Shown here in pieces: positions 12,201 through 23,636 of a stretch of 64,000 nucleotides of DNA (the first letter of the stretch is position 1; every line of letters starts with the position of its first letter). Made by a program: the position numbers and the translations under genes. Below the pieces are notes generated by a model. It made no database searches. It was not told the DNA's origin and was given only the letters and a program-made list of their open reading frames with translations. The stretch comes from Ulota crispa (Eukaryota; Streptophyta; Bryopsida; Orthotrichales; Orthotrichaceae), in NCBI GenBank assembly GCA_963920765.1, contig OY987243.1:26593419-26657418 (forward strand), written 5' to 3'.

Positions 12201-15200
12201 TGGCTGCAATTCCAACACACATTGCAAGATTAAAGCTTGAGTTGGCTCAAAAAGAGGTTAAAAGACAAAAAATATAAATATTCTAAATTTTACAAATTTT
12301 CCAAAGTTTTAATTTAAAATAGACACAAAATAGGATTATCAAAAAATTTACAATTGTTTGGTTATGTTGAAAATTTGGTTTATAGGTGGAGGACTTGATG
12401 ATGTATTGGGCTAGTTTAGAGGAAGAAGATGCACAAAAGGTCAATGCCAAGAATTGTCCTTACCATTCTTAGATTTGGTGCATACACTTTTATTTGTTGT
12501 TTTCATTTATGATCTATATAAATATAGAAGAAAAGAAACTTCTAAATGCAAAATTCATGATGTTTTCTTCTAAAAATAGAAAATAATGATTTTAAAAATT
12601 TGATGATTGTTCTACAATAAAGGTGTCTAATCATCATATATAAAAGCAAGAATTACTCTTTGAAGTTTATCTTTTGAAAGTGTATAAACACATAGTTATA
12701 GGCCTCCAAGAATCAAAAGCCTTCATATTGCTGCTCATATACATATGCTCAAGAATTTTGATAAATAAGACCATTTCGGTATAATACACAAAATGATTAA
12801 GGTGTTTGGATTATAATTTGTAGGAAGTTGATTCAAACCTTTCATATGGAGAAGAAAATCCACTTGTATTACAAGTTCTAGTAAACAAATTAATGGAGCT
12901 ATACCACTCTACAACTTTGGCAGAGCAGGAATTTTTTTGAACATGTATATTTTAACAATATAATAAATTTTACAATGCTTTTGTACTTTTCAAAAACATA
13001 TAACAAAACTTTGTTGCAATATATAGAAACAGCAATAAAAACTTGAAATTCAAGATATCAAATCTAACAAGCAGAGTAAAATTGCTGCTCAAAAGCAACT
13101 CTATGCAACACATAGTTATATTGCAAAGCTCCAACAAGCCACAATGTTGTACGGGCCAAACACTTTGACTCAAAGTATGAGTTGTAAACTTATAAACATT
13201 TACTATAGTATGAAAATAGCGTGAATATTTATTAATTATCATAGGGAAGACAAATTTACAAAGAACTGATGATTTTTTCAGGCTAGAAGAAGAAGTTAAA
13301 GAGAAACATAAAGCATTGATTCAAAAAGGTAATAACAAAATCATCCATACAAAATAAGAATTTTCACATAAGTATTCAAGCATTACTTGAGCTCATAAAA
13401 CATGGTATTACAATGTTTCAAAATCATTGATTGTTGTTCTTTGTTTCTTTTTTATCATAGATGTTAATATTGTGAACAAAAGTTTGAAGCATTTAATGTT
13501 TTTGCGATGTTCTTTGCGTGATGTTGCAAGAGAAGTGAGTAGTTTTTGTACTCTAAACATATATTGTATACAAAAAATAAGATTTCTTTCTGTGTTAACT
13601 CTTTACACATTTGACTATGCAATAATTTGTGATTGACTACTCTCTTGCAGTTGCAGTTTAGCTTGTTAAATGGGTTTTATTATAAAGTATTGGGTGTTTA
13701 GCAATGGGTGTCCATTTGTCACCCAAAATTTGAAATTCAAGGGGTGAGGAAGGAAAAGAAAAGGCAAGGAAAGAGAGAGTGGAAAATTTAGCTTGCTAAA
13801 TGAGTGTATACAAGTCTCTTGAGCACAAAAATTCTCTTGTTAAAATCCAAAATTTTATTCTTTTAAAATGTATAGGTTTTTATAAAAACATTGAATTTTT
13901 AAAAAAAAAATGCAATATCAAATGCAATCATTATAAAATAAATATGTAAGGCAATGTGCAAACTATTCTATTCCTTGAATTGAAAATTTATCACAATGTT
14001 TGTAGTTGAAATAAAACTAGTCCTATTCTAAAAATAATAATGTTAGAAATCAAATTGTGATGAGTTATAAGAGTTGTTGGAACAATCATTTTTATGTGGC
14101 TTTTAGATTGGATGATATTAGGTAAAAGTGCTTGATGGCAATCAAGAATACGGGCCTGAAGTACCTATAATGGCTTCAAGTGAAAGTATTCTTAAAGCCA
14201 CCTCAAGAAAATTAAAGAAACTACGTGAAAAGAAGGTATTGATTTGAAATTATTGTATTCATCATCTAATAAAATTGAGCTATATGTTTTTTTGAATAAC
14301 ATTCCAATAGTTGTATATTTTTATCATGAAATTGTTTAAAAATATCTATTTTATTTATGCGTTTAGTTTAATTCTATGTTTCTGAAAAGAAAAATAACCA
14401 ATAAATTTTAAATTTTAAACAAAGCTAAGGACGGAAAGTAGCAATCCTCACTCAAACCTCTCCCATGCACTCAATCCTTCATCATACTTAGAAGTGATCA
14501 TACATTTGAAAATTTTAGAAACCGGGACAAAATGCTTTAAAATTTGAAGAGTAGAGTATTCCTAATTTATGCTAAGTATCATTTTACACAAATGTGTATG
14601 CCATATTCATCAAATTTTATCAGCACCATCAATACCTATGTGCCTTTTTTATTGCCCTTAAGAACTTGAAATTGTCTCAACTCAAGCAAGCCTTTTGTAA
14701 ATCAAGAATAGATTAAGAACATATTGGTGATAAATTGGTCATGGACTTATAATGATTTCAAGAGTATTTAAATCATGATTTAGTGTTTTTATAAAAAAAA
14801 TTATAACGCCTCTCTTGATGGGATTCATATCAAATTTTAATATAATTTGTCCCTTTTTCTAGGTTTTTGAAATATGTAATTGGTTTAGGATTTGTAAAGA
14901 ATTGATTGCGTGGGAGGACTGTAGGAGTGAGGACTACAACTTTTTGTCCCCAACTCTATATTTCATTGTTCATAAAAAAATAAGAGAATACCTACATACT
15001 TCTCAAATATTTGTTTGAAACATCAATAAGTATTTGCAATGGACATCGCTTATAAAAACCTTGAATCTGTAGGATTTTCTTCCCAAAAAGGGTATGTTGC
15101 CTGATGAAGGAGAAATTTGGAAACTTTGTGAACAAATTAATAATAGTTATAAAAATGAGCGTAGTCTTTTACAAAAGGCACTTCCTAAAGAAAACTTAGA

Positions 15201-15738
15201 GTTTACAGCTCAAGAGGGTAGGCACCGCTTGACTTCTTATGCACTTGTACCACCCATAGAAAATGAAAGTAAAGAAAAAGAAGAAGGAAGTAAAAAATTG
15301 AAGTTTGATGGAAAATCTACAAGCTGGTGGTCGTATAAATCTATTGCAACGCCTTTAGGAAATGGTAATAACAAAGGTGAAGAGAACAAAAATCTACAAC
15401 ATTTGGGTACAAAGAGCTTGTTGTTGCCTCATTTACAAGGTGGCACACGTGAAAATAGTATAGTAACCTCATTGCCTAAAAATGAAGATACAAATAAAAC
15501 ACATTATAATAATACAGGAGATAAAAATGAATCTTATATACTCAAAGAAGACAAGTCAATTACACAAAATGAAGACCACAATCAAACAAATGTACAAAAC
15601 CCTTCATCCATGCTTGAAAAAGATTTGAAAATACAAAAATTGGAAGAGCTAGATCAATCATTAGAGAAAGAGTTTCTCAAACAAGAAGGCCCAGATACAA
15701 AGTTATTGGAAACGTCAAATGACAAAAAGCAAAAATGA
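9258..15738 (+). CDS. PH-domain and coiled-coil protein (5' end unresolved)
   Basis: Exons read: 9258-9386, 10490-10682, 12189-12256, 12386-12439, 12824-about 12924, 13282-13328, 13461-13534, 14122-14235, 15073-15738 (stop). The first two and the start of the third form a pleckstrin-homology domain: KLGWLLLRRSNLDESKWKKL (strand 1-2 with the K-W-K pattern), LYYIRK, GVLPLEGG, KYCFVII, then the C-terminal helix AAETMEDCLGWV with its conserved Trp. PH domains usually bind phosphoinositides or proteins at membranes. A helical stretch follows (LKLELAQKEVEDLMMYWASL; LEEEVKEKHKALIQK), then a polar, Asn/Lys/Glu-rich tail of about 200 residues. About 480 residues are visible. One junction is weak: the 12824 exon meets a stop at 12941-12943 and fits the next exon's phase only with a GC donor at 12925 (GCAGA|GCAGGA). 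Codons are AT-rich and introns long. It has no RhoGAP domain, so it is not the full plant REN1 architecture. Specific function unknown. Confidence 0.75.
10740..11035. repeat. dispersed repeat, copy 2 of 2 (in PH-gene intron)
   Basis: Diverged partner of 7731-7975, inserted in the 1.5-kb intron between the second and third PH exons. It starts with AATAAGGACCTCATG, which also resembles GATAAGGGCCTCATG just left of the P1 element at 6730, so the original repeat unit may have been interrupted by P1. Confidence 0.5.
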
Positions 15739-16229
15739 TGATGAACAAAGATTATAAAAAAAATGTTGATGAGTAAACTTGTAAATAAATTATCACTCTT
15801 GCTAGTCTCTGAAGTTGACAGAAACCATTTTACAATCTGAGGCAGTTGTGTTTACATATGTTATATGAAAGAATAGAATTTTAATTGTTGTTAATTTTAT
15901 CCCTTTGTGGTTAATGAATGGATCCCTTTATTTTCTATTCAAAATGCTCCTCAACTCCACTTTCTATTGTTGTTTTTTCACCAGTGGCCATTTTGGAATA
16001 TTTTAAGGTGTTCCTTGTATCCAAATGCAAGAGAACATTTTTTGAAGGAGTTGGTTTAAGATGTATTTAACCAAGTATCTACACAATTCAAACAATACAC
16101 AAAACAAAACAATCACCAAAGTGTAAGAACTAGCACAAAAAGCACTCTTTTTGTAATTGGAGACTTTTGTATGAATTTGAGATTTTTTAAAGACTAAAAT
16201 GATGATTGTACAAGTTTTATTCTGTATAA
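15739..16229. other. 3' flank of PH gene
   Basis: AT-rich DNA following the TGA at 15736-15738, probably containing the 3' UTR and polyadenylation region. I see no further gene or repeat before the G/T-rich array starting near 16230. Confidence 0.4.
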
Positions 16230-17113
16230 TAACAAAATATTGTACGATGGTGGTGGTGGTTGAACTTGACAGTTCCATGGGTGGGGAGGACAATTCTGCA
16301 AAGCCCATCTTTAGTTCACTTAAAAATAGAATAGAATTCAAGTTTAACTAAAGTTATAGATGGAATAAAGTAAAATCTTGACAGTTGCATCGTCATTGGC
16401 AATTGCACCACAACTTTCTCTAGGCAAAAAGAGGGCACAGGGATAGAATGCACAAAGATAGGGGGTGGAGGGCATAATCCCATTAGTACAATGGGCAGTG
16501 TAGTCATCCATATAATAACAGAATATCGCGCGCCGGTGGTGGCGGTCAAACTCGACGGTTTCATAGGTTGGAAGGATGATTCCACAAAGCCCATCTTTAG
16601 TTCCACCTAAAAAAAAGAGTAGAGTACAAGTTTCACCGAAATTATAAATGGAATCAAGTAAAATCACATACAACTCTTTACTAGATGTTAACAACATGTT
16701 GCTGGCAGTTGAACTGTCACTAGCAATTGCACCACAACTTTTTCTCGGCAAAAAGAGGGCACAAGGATAGGGGGCACGGGGATAGAAGGCACAAAAATAA
16801 TATTGCTATTACAACAATTTGTTTATTGCAAGGATTAATAATTAAATAGGCAGTGGTGGTGGTGGTGGTTGCACTTGACAATTTCATAAGCAAGGAAGAC
16901 AATTCGGCAAAGTCCATCTTTAGTTCCACTTAAAAATAGAGTAAAGTTCAAATTTGACTAAAGTTATGAACAGATTAAAGTAAAATTTGGGAGGCACGGG
17001 AAATAGAGTTCAAGTTTAACTAAAGTAGTAAAATTTGAGGGGCACAAAGATAGGGGCACAGAAATAGGGGGTGGGGACATAATTACGTTGGTACAACGGG
17101 TGCATAAACTAGT
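16230..17113. repeat. array of partial copies (right arms) of the 17.13-kb fold-back element
   Basis: Three successive degenerate units begin near 16245, 16525 and 16855. Each runs GGTGGTGGTTGAACT-type start, GGACAATTCTGCAAAGCCCA, TCTTTAGTTCCACTTAAAAA, GTTCAAGTTTAACTAAAG, AAAGTAAAAT, then a GGGGCACGGGGATAGG minisatellite. The second and third reach GGGGACATAAT..GGTACAACGGGTGCATAAACTAGT-like ends (near 16490-16500 and at 17113). They match the right arm of the element at 17129-17940 in order and orientation. Short TATTATAATA-type motifs separate the units. Apparent frames across them are by-products of the repeats. Confidence 0.75.
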
Positions 17114-17128
17114 CTATATTATAATAGA

Positions 17129-17940
17129 ACTAGTTTACGCACCCATTGTACCAACGGGTTGATAGGTTGATGCATCAACTCTATGCCACATCAATCCCTA
17201 AGTCACATCACCCCCTCTTCACTGTGCCACATCACCCTCTATCCCCGTGCCCCTTATCCCCATGTCCCCTATATGTATGCCCCTCCATCCATGTGCCCCT
17301 ATCCCCGTGCCCCTCAAATTTTACTTTATTCCATTTATAACTTTAGTTAAACTTGAACTCTACTCTATTTTTAAGTGGAACTAAAGATGGACTTTGCGGA
17401 ATTGCCCCCCCCCCACCTATGGAACTGTTGAGTGTGACCACCACTTGATATTCTATTATAATACAGATATCCTATTATAATACAAATATCATGAGGTGGT
17501 TGAACTCGATGGTTCTGTAGGTGAGGAGGACAATTCCGCAAAGCCCATCTTTAGTTCCACTTAAAAATAGAGTAGAGTTCAAGTTTAACTAAAGTCATAA
17601 ATGGAACAAAGTAAAATTTGAGAGGTACAAGGAGTAGAGTTCAAGTTTAACTAAAGTAGTAAAATATGAAAGGCACAGGAATAGAAGGCACAGAGGTAAG
17701 GGGCATGGGGATAGGGGTCACGGGGATAGAGGGACACGATGATAGAGGGGCATATGGATAGGAGGGCATGGGATAGGGGGCACGGGCATAGGGAGCATGG
17801 GATAGGGGACACGGGCATAGGGAGCATGGGATAGGGGACACGGGCATAGGGAACATGGGATAGGGGACACGGGCATAGGGGGGCACGGAGATATGGGGTG
17901 GGGACATAATCTTGTTGATACAACTGGTGCATAAACTAGT
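17129..17940. mobile_element. large fold-back element with internal minisatellite (812 bp)
   Basis: Begins ACTAGTTTACGCACCCATTG and ends with the complementary GGTGCATAAACTAGT. The two arms (about 17129-17450 and 17500-17940) are inverted copies through TACCAACGGG/TTGATACAAC, a run of CCCC-TAT-CCCC minisatellite units, AAATTTTACTTTATTCCATT, AACTTTAGTTAAACTTGAAC, GTGGAACTAAAGATGG and their complements. The loop holds two TATTATAATACA(G/A)ATATC copies. A run of ten C lies at 17406-17415. No coding capacity and no clean target duplication, so the superfamily is unassigned. Confidence 0.7.
17660..17900. repeat. G-rich minisatellite
   Basis: Tandem units built on GGCACGGGGATAGGG and GGGCATAGGGAGCATGGGAT. 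The 32-base version GGACACGGGCATAGGGA-GCATGGGATAGG recurs four times between about 17790 and 17880. Strongly strand-asymmetric in G. It is part of the right arm of the fold-back element; on the minus strand it gives Pro-rich frames that are not genes. Confidence 0.85.
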
Positions 17941-19779
17941 ATTGTTTATAATTAAACATTAAAAACATTACAAAAAAATACTTGCTTAAAAGTTGCAAAA
18001 ACAAAAATAGGATTTGGTTGAATTATGATTGAAATACAAAAAAAAACACGATTGACACGAAAAGGACAAGACAAGTTGCTAATTCTTATTTTTCAAAAAG
18101 ATATAATTAAATATTCAATGGGTTGAAGACAAATTTTGGAGAACTGAATGAATGTAAACATGTTGCATGTCCACAAAAATTGATGTTTATAAACAGCCAT
18201 ACGTGTTATTGGGATTGTGTTTGTAACATTGGCATGGTTTAAATGTTTAAAGCCTAATTTTTGCTATAATTCCAGAATTCAAAATATCACAAGTCATTCA
18301 CCAACAACCAATTTTCTTATTCAAATTACAAAAATTTAAAAAAAACTTAGAAATTAGTGCAATCAAACAAATTAAAAAGAATCATCATATTTAGAGTTCA
18401 CCTTTATAGATCTAGAAATATTTAATTGTAGGATCATTTTTTTAGGAATTCTAGAAATATATGAGTTTAAATTATTTTCATAGTTAGTAGTAAGCACTAT
18501 GGTAGGTCAAGTTGGACGAGTATGATACTCAAGTCAATTTGACAGCCATTATTTGATTATTCTCAACAATTGCATAACTTCATATTGAAAACCTAGAGTG
18601 GCTTTTGTCCTTTATAAAGTAAAATGATATCTTTTAGATAAAAATTCAAAAACACATCCATTGATCACAAATGTAAGATTAGACTCATCATTGCAATGAT
18701 GAATGTTTATCAATAAAATTTGAAACAACTATGTAAATTTAAATTTTAAAAGAATTAAACTAGTTTTTGCTCTAAATTGATTCATTAGATTTATAGTGAT
18801 TTATTTATTTATTTTCTTATGCTTTAAAAAATCAATTTTTTTTTCAAAGTCGTTATTGAAGGGCCATTTTACACTACAATATTGATTTTTGGGATGAAAA
18901 CTGTTTGAAACTTGCTTCTCTAAAGACTGCACGTGCAATTTGCAAAGTGTTTTGTGGTGTGGAATTCTTCCAAGGAGGATTTGGCCTTTTTGTAGGGTTT
19001 TGTTACTTTTCATTTAATGAATGGGTTGATTATTGACCTACGCTGGTAAATGTCTGTGTGCCTTGCATACAAACATGTTTTGAAAAACAAAAATATCATC
19101 CTCAATAAAATCAAAATTTAGAATTGAAGTCATTTTCTATTGCAGTTATTAAAGCATTAATATTTGAGAATTCAAATATAAGAAAATTGCAACTCCGATC
19201 ATCTTGTAAGTTTTTGAAGATTTGCAAAGAGCAATTTGCAATTAGGGACTCCTATGTAATCATTATGGCCTTGCATTGAGGGAGGTTGGTGGTTGGCTGG
19301 TTGCCAATCCATTATTGTTATAGTGGTTGCAAACTGATTTTTTTATTGCAAATGCGTCTTTTATAAACAAAGTTATATAATCTTTGAAATGTCAAATACC
19401 AGCAAAGAAAAAATAAAAAATAAAGAAGATTGATATTACACATGAGTTGGAAAACTAACACTAGAATCCAATAAATGCAGATGAATGAAAAATTAAGTGT
19501 TTTTAAGCATGGGACCTTTTTCCCATTCTTTTGTTGTTTCAAATTAAAACTATTGGTATTTATAAAAGTGATATCTCTCTCGGTTTTGAAAGTGTAAACT
19601 ACCGTTTTAACAAATTAAAAAGATTAATTCTTGAATACCATGATAAGTGATTATAAAATTACAAGTCTTCTATACTTGTTGTATCAACATGTTCATGCGG
19701 GAGACATTGTCATGCATAAACACAGTTTGAAAATAGATTTCTACAAAACATATTTAGAGATTTGAAGATTTGTAACCTT
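17941..19779. other. AT-rich spacer, nothing recognised
   Basis: No gene, RNA gene or transposon ends seen. The longest frames (18801-19013 and 19318-19542, minus) are low-complexity, lack family motifs and have no supporting splice pattern. Confidence 0.4.
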
Positions 19780-20045
19780 CCTCATGGGTCTCCCTGGCCC
19801 CCATGTCCCACCATGGCCTCATGTCCCCCATGACCCCATGCACCTTATAACCCCACGTCCCCCATGACTCCATGACCCTTATAAGCCCACGTCCCCCATA
19901 ACTACATGACCACATGCCCCCCATAACCCCATGTCTCCATGACCACATGTCCCCATGTATGCGTGTCCCATGTTCCCCATCACCCCGTGGCTACATACCC
20001 TATGGCCCCATGGCCCTCACCTAAGCCCATGATCTCCAACTAAGC
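19780..20045. repeat. C-rich minisatellite (CCCCATG-type)
   Basis: Degenerate tandem repeats of CCCCATGTCCCC, CCATGACCCCATG, CCCATGACTCCATGACC and similar 10-20-base units on the plus strand. Same flavour as the minisatellite of the 17-kb element but on the opposite strand and without its flanking arms. The Gly/Trp-rich minus-strand frame here is a repeat artefact. Confidence 0.8.
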
Positions 20046-20264
20046 CTCAACCAAGCCCTTGATCCTTCACCACACAAAATTAGTTAATATAGTTGATTGA
20101 CCACCACAAACATAATGGTCACAACATTTAATTATAGATATAGATTATATAGCTATCTAAGAGATATTAGGGTTACTAAAACAATTAAATTTGGAAATAT
20201 TACATATGTTATTTCAATTGGTACAAGTTTGAATAGTGCAACTCTGCAAGATCTCTTTACACTA

Positions 20265-20388
20265 CACTACAAGGAAACATGGTCAAATCTACACAAAAGT
20301 AGATAGAAATTGTGACCTAATCTACATGTAGATTAGGTCACAATTTTTATCAAATTTTGTGTAGATTTGACCATGTTTCCTTGTAGTG
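20265..20388. mobile_element. CACTA-like palindromic MITE, copy C1 (124 bp, 3-bp TSD)
   Basis: Starts CACTACAAGGAAACATGG and ends CCATGTTTCCTTGTAGTG; the whole element is a near-perfect hairpin about ATCTACATGTAGAT. It is flanked by CTA on both sides (20262-20264, 20389-20391). CACTACAAGAAA-type ends with a 3-bp duplication match the CACTA (En/Spm) superfamily. Confidence 0.88.
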
Positions 20389-20836
20389 CTAGTTTGGTTA
20401 AATTATGTATAATTAATGTGAAGGTATGGTATGAATCATGTCCTTATTCTCCAAACATGTTCATAATCATAACTTTTTACCACGTTTCAAGCATTGACAT
20501 AGTAAAATAACAACCTTTAGATTGTGGCATTCTTTGCTCCCTTTTTAGTTAAGACATGTGCTTGCAAAATTTCTTCAAAAACTTGACCTTTGAGTCACAT
20601 TTTTCAAGGAGTGTTTAAATCTCTAGCTCATAGTAAAATGAAGTGATTCAAATTACTACAAACCACCTCATTAATGTGCCTTGCAAATTCACTTGTTTTT
20701 TTTTGAGATACTACTAGTTAGAATTATTAGTGCAAGGCAAGGTAACTAAAATAAATTGTGTGGTAATCATTAAACATAACAAATGGCTCAACAAATGGTT
20801 GCTTTATTTTATTTGAAATTTCAGTTGTGATTTCCT

Positions 20837-20987
20837 CACTACAAGAAATTGTGTCCTAATTGACATGTTTGAATTGTCTAAATGTGTCCAAAATGACAAA
20901 GAGACTGTCAAATTGGACAAAATCTATAGATTTAGCCATGTTGATTTTGACATGTTCCTGTCATTCTGGACAGTTTCCCTTGTAATG
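20837..20987. mobile_element. CACTA-like MITE, copy C2 (151 bp, 3-bp TSD)
   Basis: Starts CACTACAAGAAATTGTGTCC; the complement of its right end reads CATTACAAGGGAAACTGTCC. CCT flanks both sides (20834-20836, 20988-20990). Its centre differs from the C1/C3 type: arms contain GACATGTTTGAATTGTC and complementary GACA/TGTC segments, so it is a separate subfamily. Confidence 0.82.
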
Positions 20988-23170
20988 CCTATTTGGTTTT
21001 ATTGCTAGTTTCTTTAGTAACTAAATTTCAAGAACTAATATGCATGCCCTATAATTTTTCAATAATGAAGACAAAAAATTTGGCTATGGTGAATGCTTCA
21101 CCCTTAAATGCTAGGGGCATCGTGTTTGTCCCGCTATAGTGTTTCACAATGAACAATGATATCTACAATGGTGCCCACTTGTTAAAACATTATTTTAAAG
21201 ATCCCAAAAGTCATTAGTGCATGGTGCCCTCATGAAAATTATAATAAGAGGAGCTTGGAACCTAACACAGTGATTTGAATTTTCTCACAATTTGGATTAT
21301 TTAAAAATATGAGTGCATTTAATGAGATAATGTTTGCCTTCTATGACGAACCATGTGTTTCAGATCACTTCTAGAAATAAATCAGACAAAAAAATTATCT
21401 TTTTTGCCCCACATAATGTGTTTTTTACATAAGGGGATGAAAATTATCTCCTTTGGCAATAAGGGTTAAAAACAACCTTGCAAATTTGCTTTCACAAGTT
21501 GATTTTCTCAAAGCCTTTATCAGTGATTATCATCGATAAAATTTGAATTTAAGAAATCATATAGTTTTTTTAAATTAATTTGGATTCAACATCAATATAT
21601 TTTCCTTAAATGTTACGAGCTCAAAATTACATACGTTTGGGTATCTTGTTTTCAAAGACTTCTTTATTAAGTGCTTTGAATAGCCATTTTGAAAGGCAAG
21701 TTATGAATTGAAATATTAGTGGTTGATACAAAAAAGACTCACATATTTCTTTATTCTTTCAACAATTAAATGTTGCAAAGATAAGTTCTCAATATCTATA
21801 CCATGTAAATGCTTAAAATCTAAAATAAAACTTAAGAAAATTTGGATCACATAATATAAATCCTTGTACACATGGGGCATGCTTAAATTCATTCATTATC
21901 CAAAATGTGTATGCCAACATAGTTAGGTGTTACTTAGCTTCCTCTTTTGAAGATGCAAGTCATTGTTTTTATCATTTATTACATCACTTTTATAAGAATA
22001 TTATTATTCATCATAAGTAGTTTCATGGTTGTTACATTGAAGAAATTGTTCTTCCGCCTTGTATGCCCAATTATGCTCTTGCCGCAACTCATAGTTGACC
22101 TCAAACTATAAAGGATAGATGTGGACTTACCTTGTACATGTTGGTTACACACATGGTTGCCAATAGAGAGACATGACACAAACTCAAGTACATGGGCCCA
22201 AACGCATGGTCAAAGCGCAAATACAAAACATTTTTTAATTTTTTAATTTTTTAATTTTTACTTTTCTTTTTTTGGTTAGGGAGCAAATGCAAGCAGTCAA
22301 GCACTCAAGGTGCACACACAAATGGTCAATACATTAGACCAAGCAATTCTTATTTTACTTAAGTTTAACATTATTTTATATATATTTTAAATTCAGGCAA
22401 AGATGCAATCCCACATTTACACTTTGACGCCAGCACCCTAATTCCAACATGGATACCAACACGACCAAATCAAAAGCCATGTCATGCAATAAAGATAAAA
22501 CACAATAATTTTTTTTCCCTTGTAGGTCAAAAACCCTGAAAGGCAACATTGAACCAAACTACTTATTTGTGCAATTTGAATTGCCTACCTGCCTATCTTG
22601 TCTTTTAGCCAAAACTTGCTTGAAACAACAACCATGCGTAACATTGCCATTGAAACAGTATAGAATACAACAAATAACTTTACACTAGTTTAAAAAAATA
22701 TATATATAATTCAAAATACAAACACTCCAAAAGATCATCTACAAGGACTATATATTTTTATTTTGTAAATCATTCTCCTGTAGAACTTTAGAAGACGATT
22801 TAATTAAATCGTTGTAGAGAACTTTTCATACTATTAACATCCATATTTAGTTTTTTTTGTTTATTTAAGGTTGTATAAAGTATAAAAAGTCATGTTACCA
22901 TAAACATTAGAATTTCAAAACATGAAGTTTAAAATCTTGAGTGCTTTGTATAAGATATTTTGCAAGCTTTATTTTTATTACATTTTCATCAAATTAAGCA
23001 CCTTTTATTCCATCGACCACACCCTTTTTATACAAGGGTTACTAACTAAAAATAATCATGTGCCCAAGGTGCATACATGTGAGAAGGATGAAAATACTCT
23101 TTTTTTTTAATGATTGCTTTCCTTGGTTTCATGAATGTAACATCCAAAATATGGAAATTTATTCCCAAGG
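20988..23170. other. AT-rich spacer with an old dispersed repeat
   Basis: No gene recognised. About 22075-22250 resembles 59325-59440 (shared GCAACTCATAGTTGAC, TTGTACATGTTGGT, TTGCCAA), a diverged dispersed repeat. A short tandem of TTTTTTAA occurs near 22231-22257. Confidence 0.35.
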
Positions 23171-23175
23171 CTTTA

Positions 23176-23636
23176 TAATTGGGAGAGACTAGGGAGACAC
23201 CTCCCAGTTGCCAGGGAGACACCTCCCAGTTGCTAAGGAGACATCTCCTAGTTGCTAGGGAGACATCCCCTATAGCCCAACCTATTAAACTTGAAATTAT
23301 TATTTCGTCAAAGTAAGAAATAAAATCAAAATAATATTTTAGCGCACATTTTGCGTTTGCAAGTATTGTAAATATATTAAAAACAGATATGTCTCATTTG
23401 TGACATGGTCAAGAGTTAAAACCAATTGTTCTTTTTGTTTTTGAGTTTAACTCTTGATCATGTCACAAATGAGATGTATTTGCTGTATGTTTGCAACGCT
23501 TGCAGATGCAAATGTGCGATATAGTTTTAATTATATTTCTTATTTTGACAAAACAATAATCTCAAATTTAATAGGTTGGGCTACAAGGGTGTCTCCCTAG
23601 CAACTGGGGGTGTCTCCCTAGTCTGTCCCTTATAAT
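23176..23636. mobile_element. fold-back element with 22-bp tandem units in its arms
   Basis: Left arm TTATAATTGGGAGAGACTAG and right arm CTAGTCTGTCCCTTATAATT are inverted repeats. The pairing continues inward through AGCCCAACCTATTAAA/TTTAATAGGTTGGGCT, ATTATT.TCGTCAAA-type/TTTGACAAAACAATAAT, and TCTCATTTGTGACATG/CATGTCACAAATGAGA, closing on a small loop near 23425. About 460 bp in all, no coding capacity, no certain target duplication. Confidence 0.72.
23192..23272. repeat. 22-bp tandem repeat, about 3.7 copies
   Basis: Successive units GGGAGACACCTCCCAGTTGCCA, then variants ending GTTGCTA, with AGGAGACATCTCCTAG in the third. Each unit contains its own inverted repeat (GGGAGACACCTCCC). The opposite arm of the fold-back at about 23587-23620 carries only about two complementary units, so copy number changed in one arm after the hairpin formed. 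Confidence 0.85.

Noticed and set aside
16003-16929. chain of minus-strand frames of 69-135 codons
   Set aside because: The similar peptides recur because the DNA unit is repeated; no splice pattern or family motif.
17647-17932. Pro/Ser/Cys-rich minus-strand frames
   Set aside because: They are translations of the GGGCACGGGCATAGG minisatellite; both frames stay open only because the repeat lacks stops.
19754-19948. Trp/Gly-rich minus-strand frame
   Set aside because: By-product of the CCCCATG minisatellite.
23192-23272. CRISPR-like short regular repeats
   Set aside because: The 22-bp units are contiguous with no spacers, lie in a fold-back, and the genome is a plant's.
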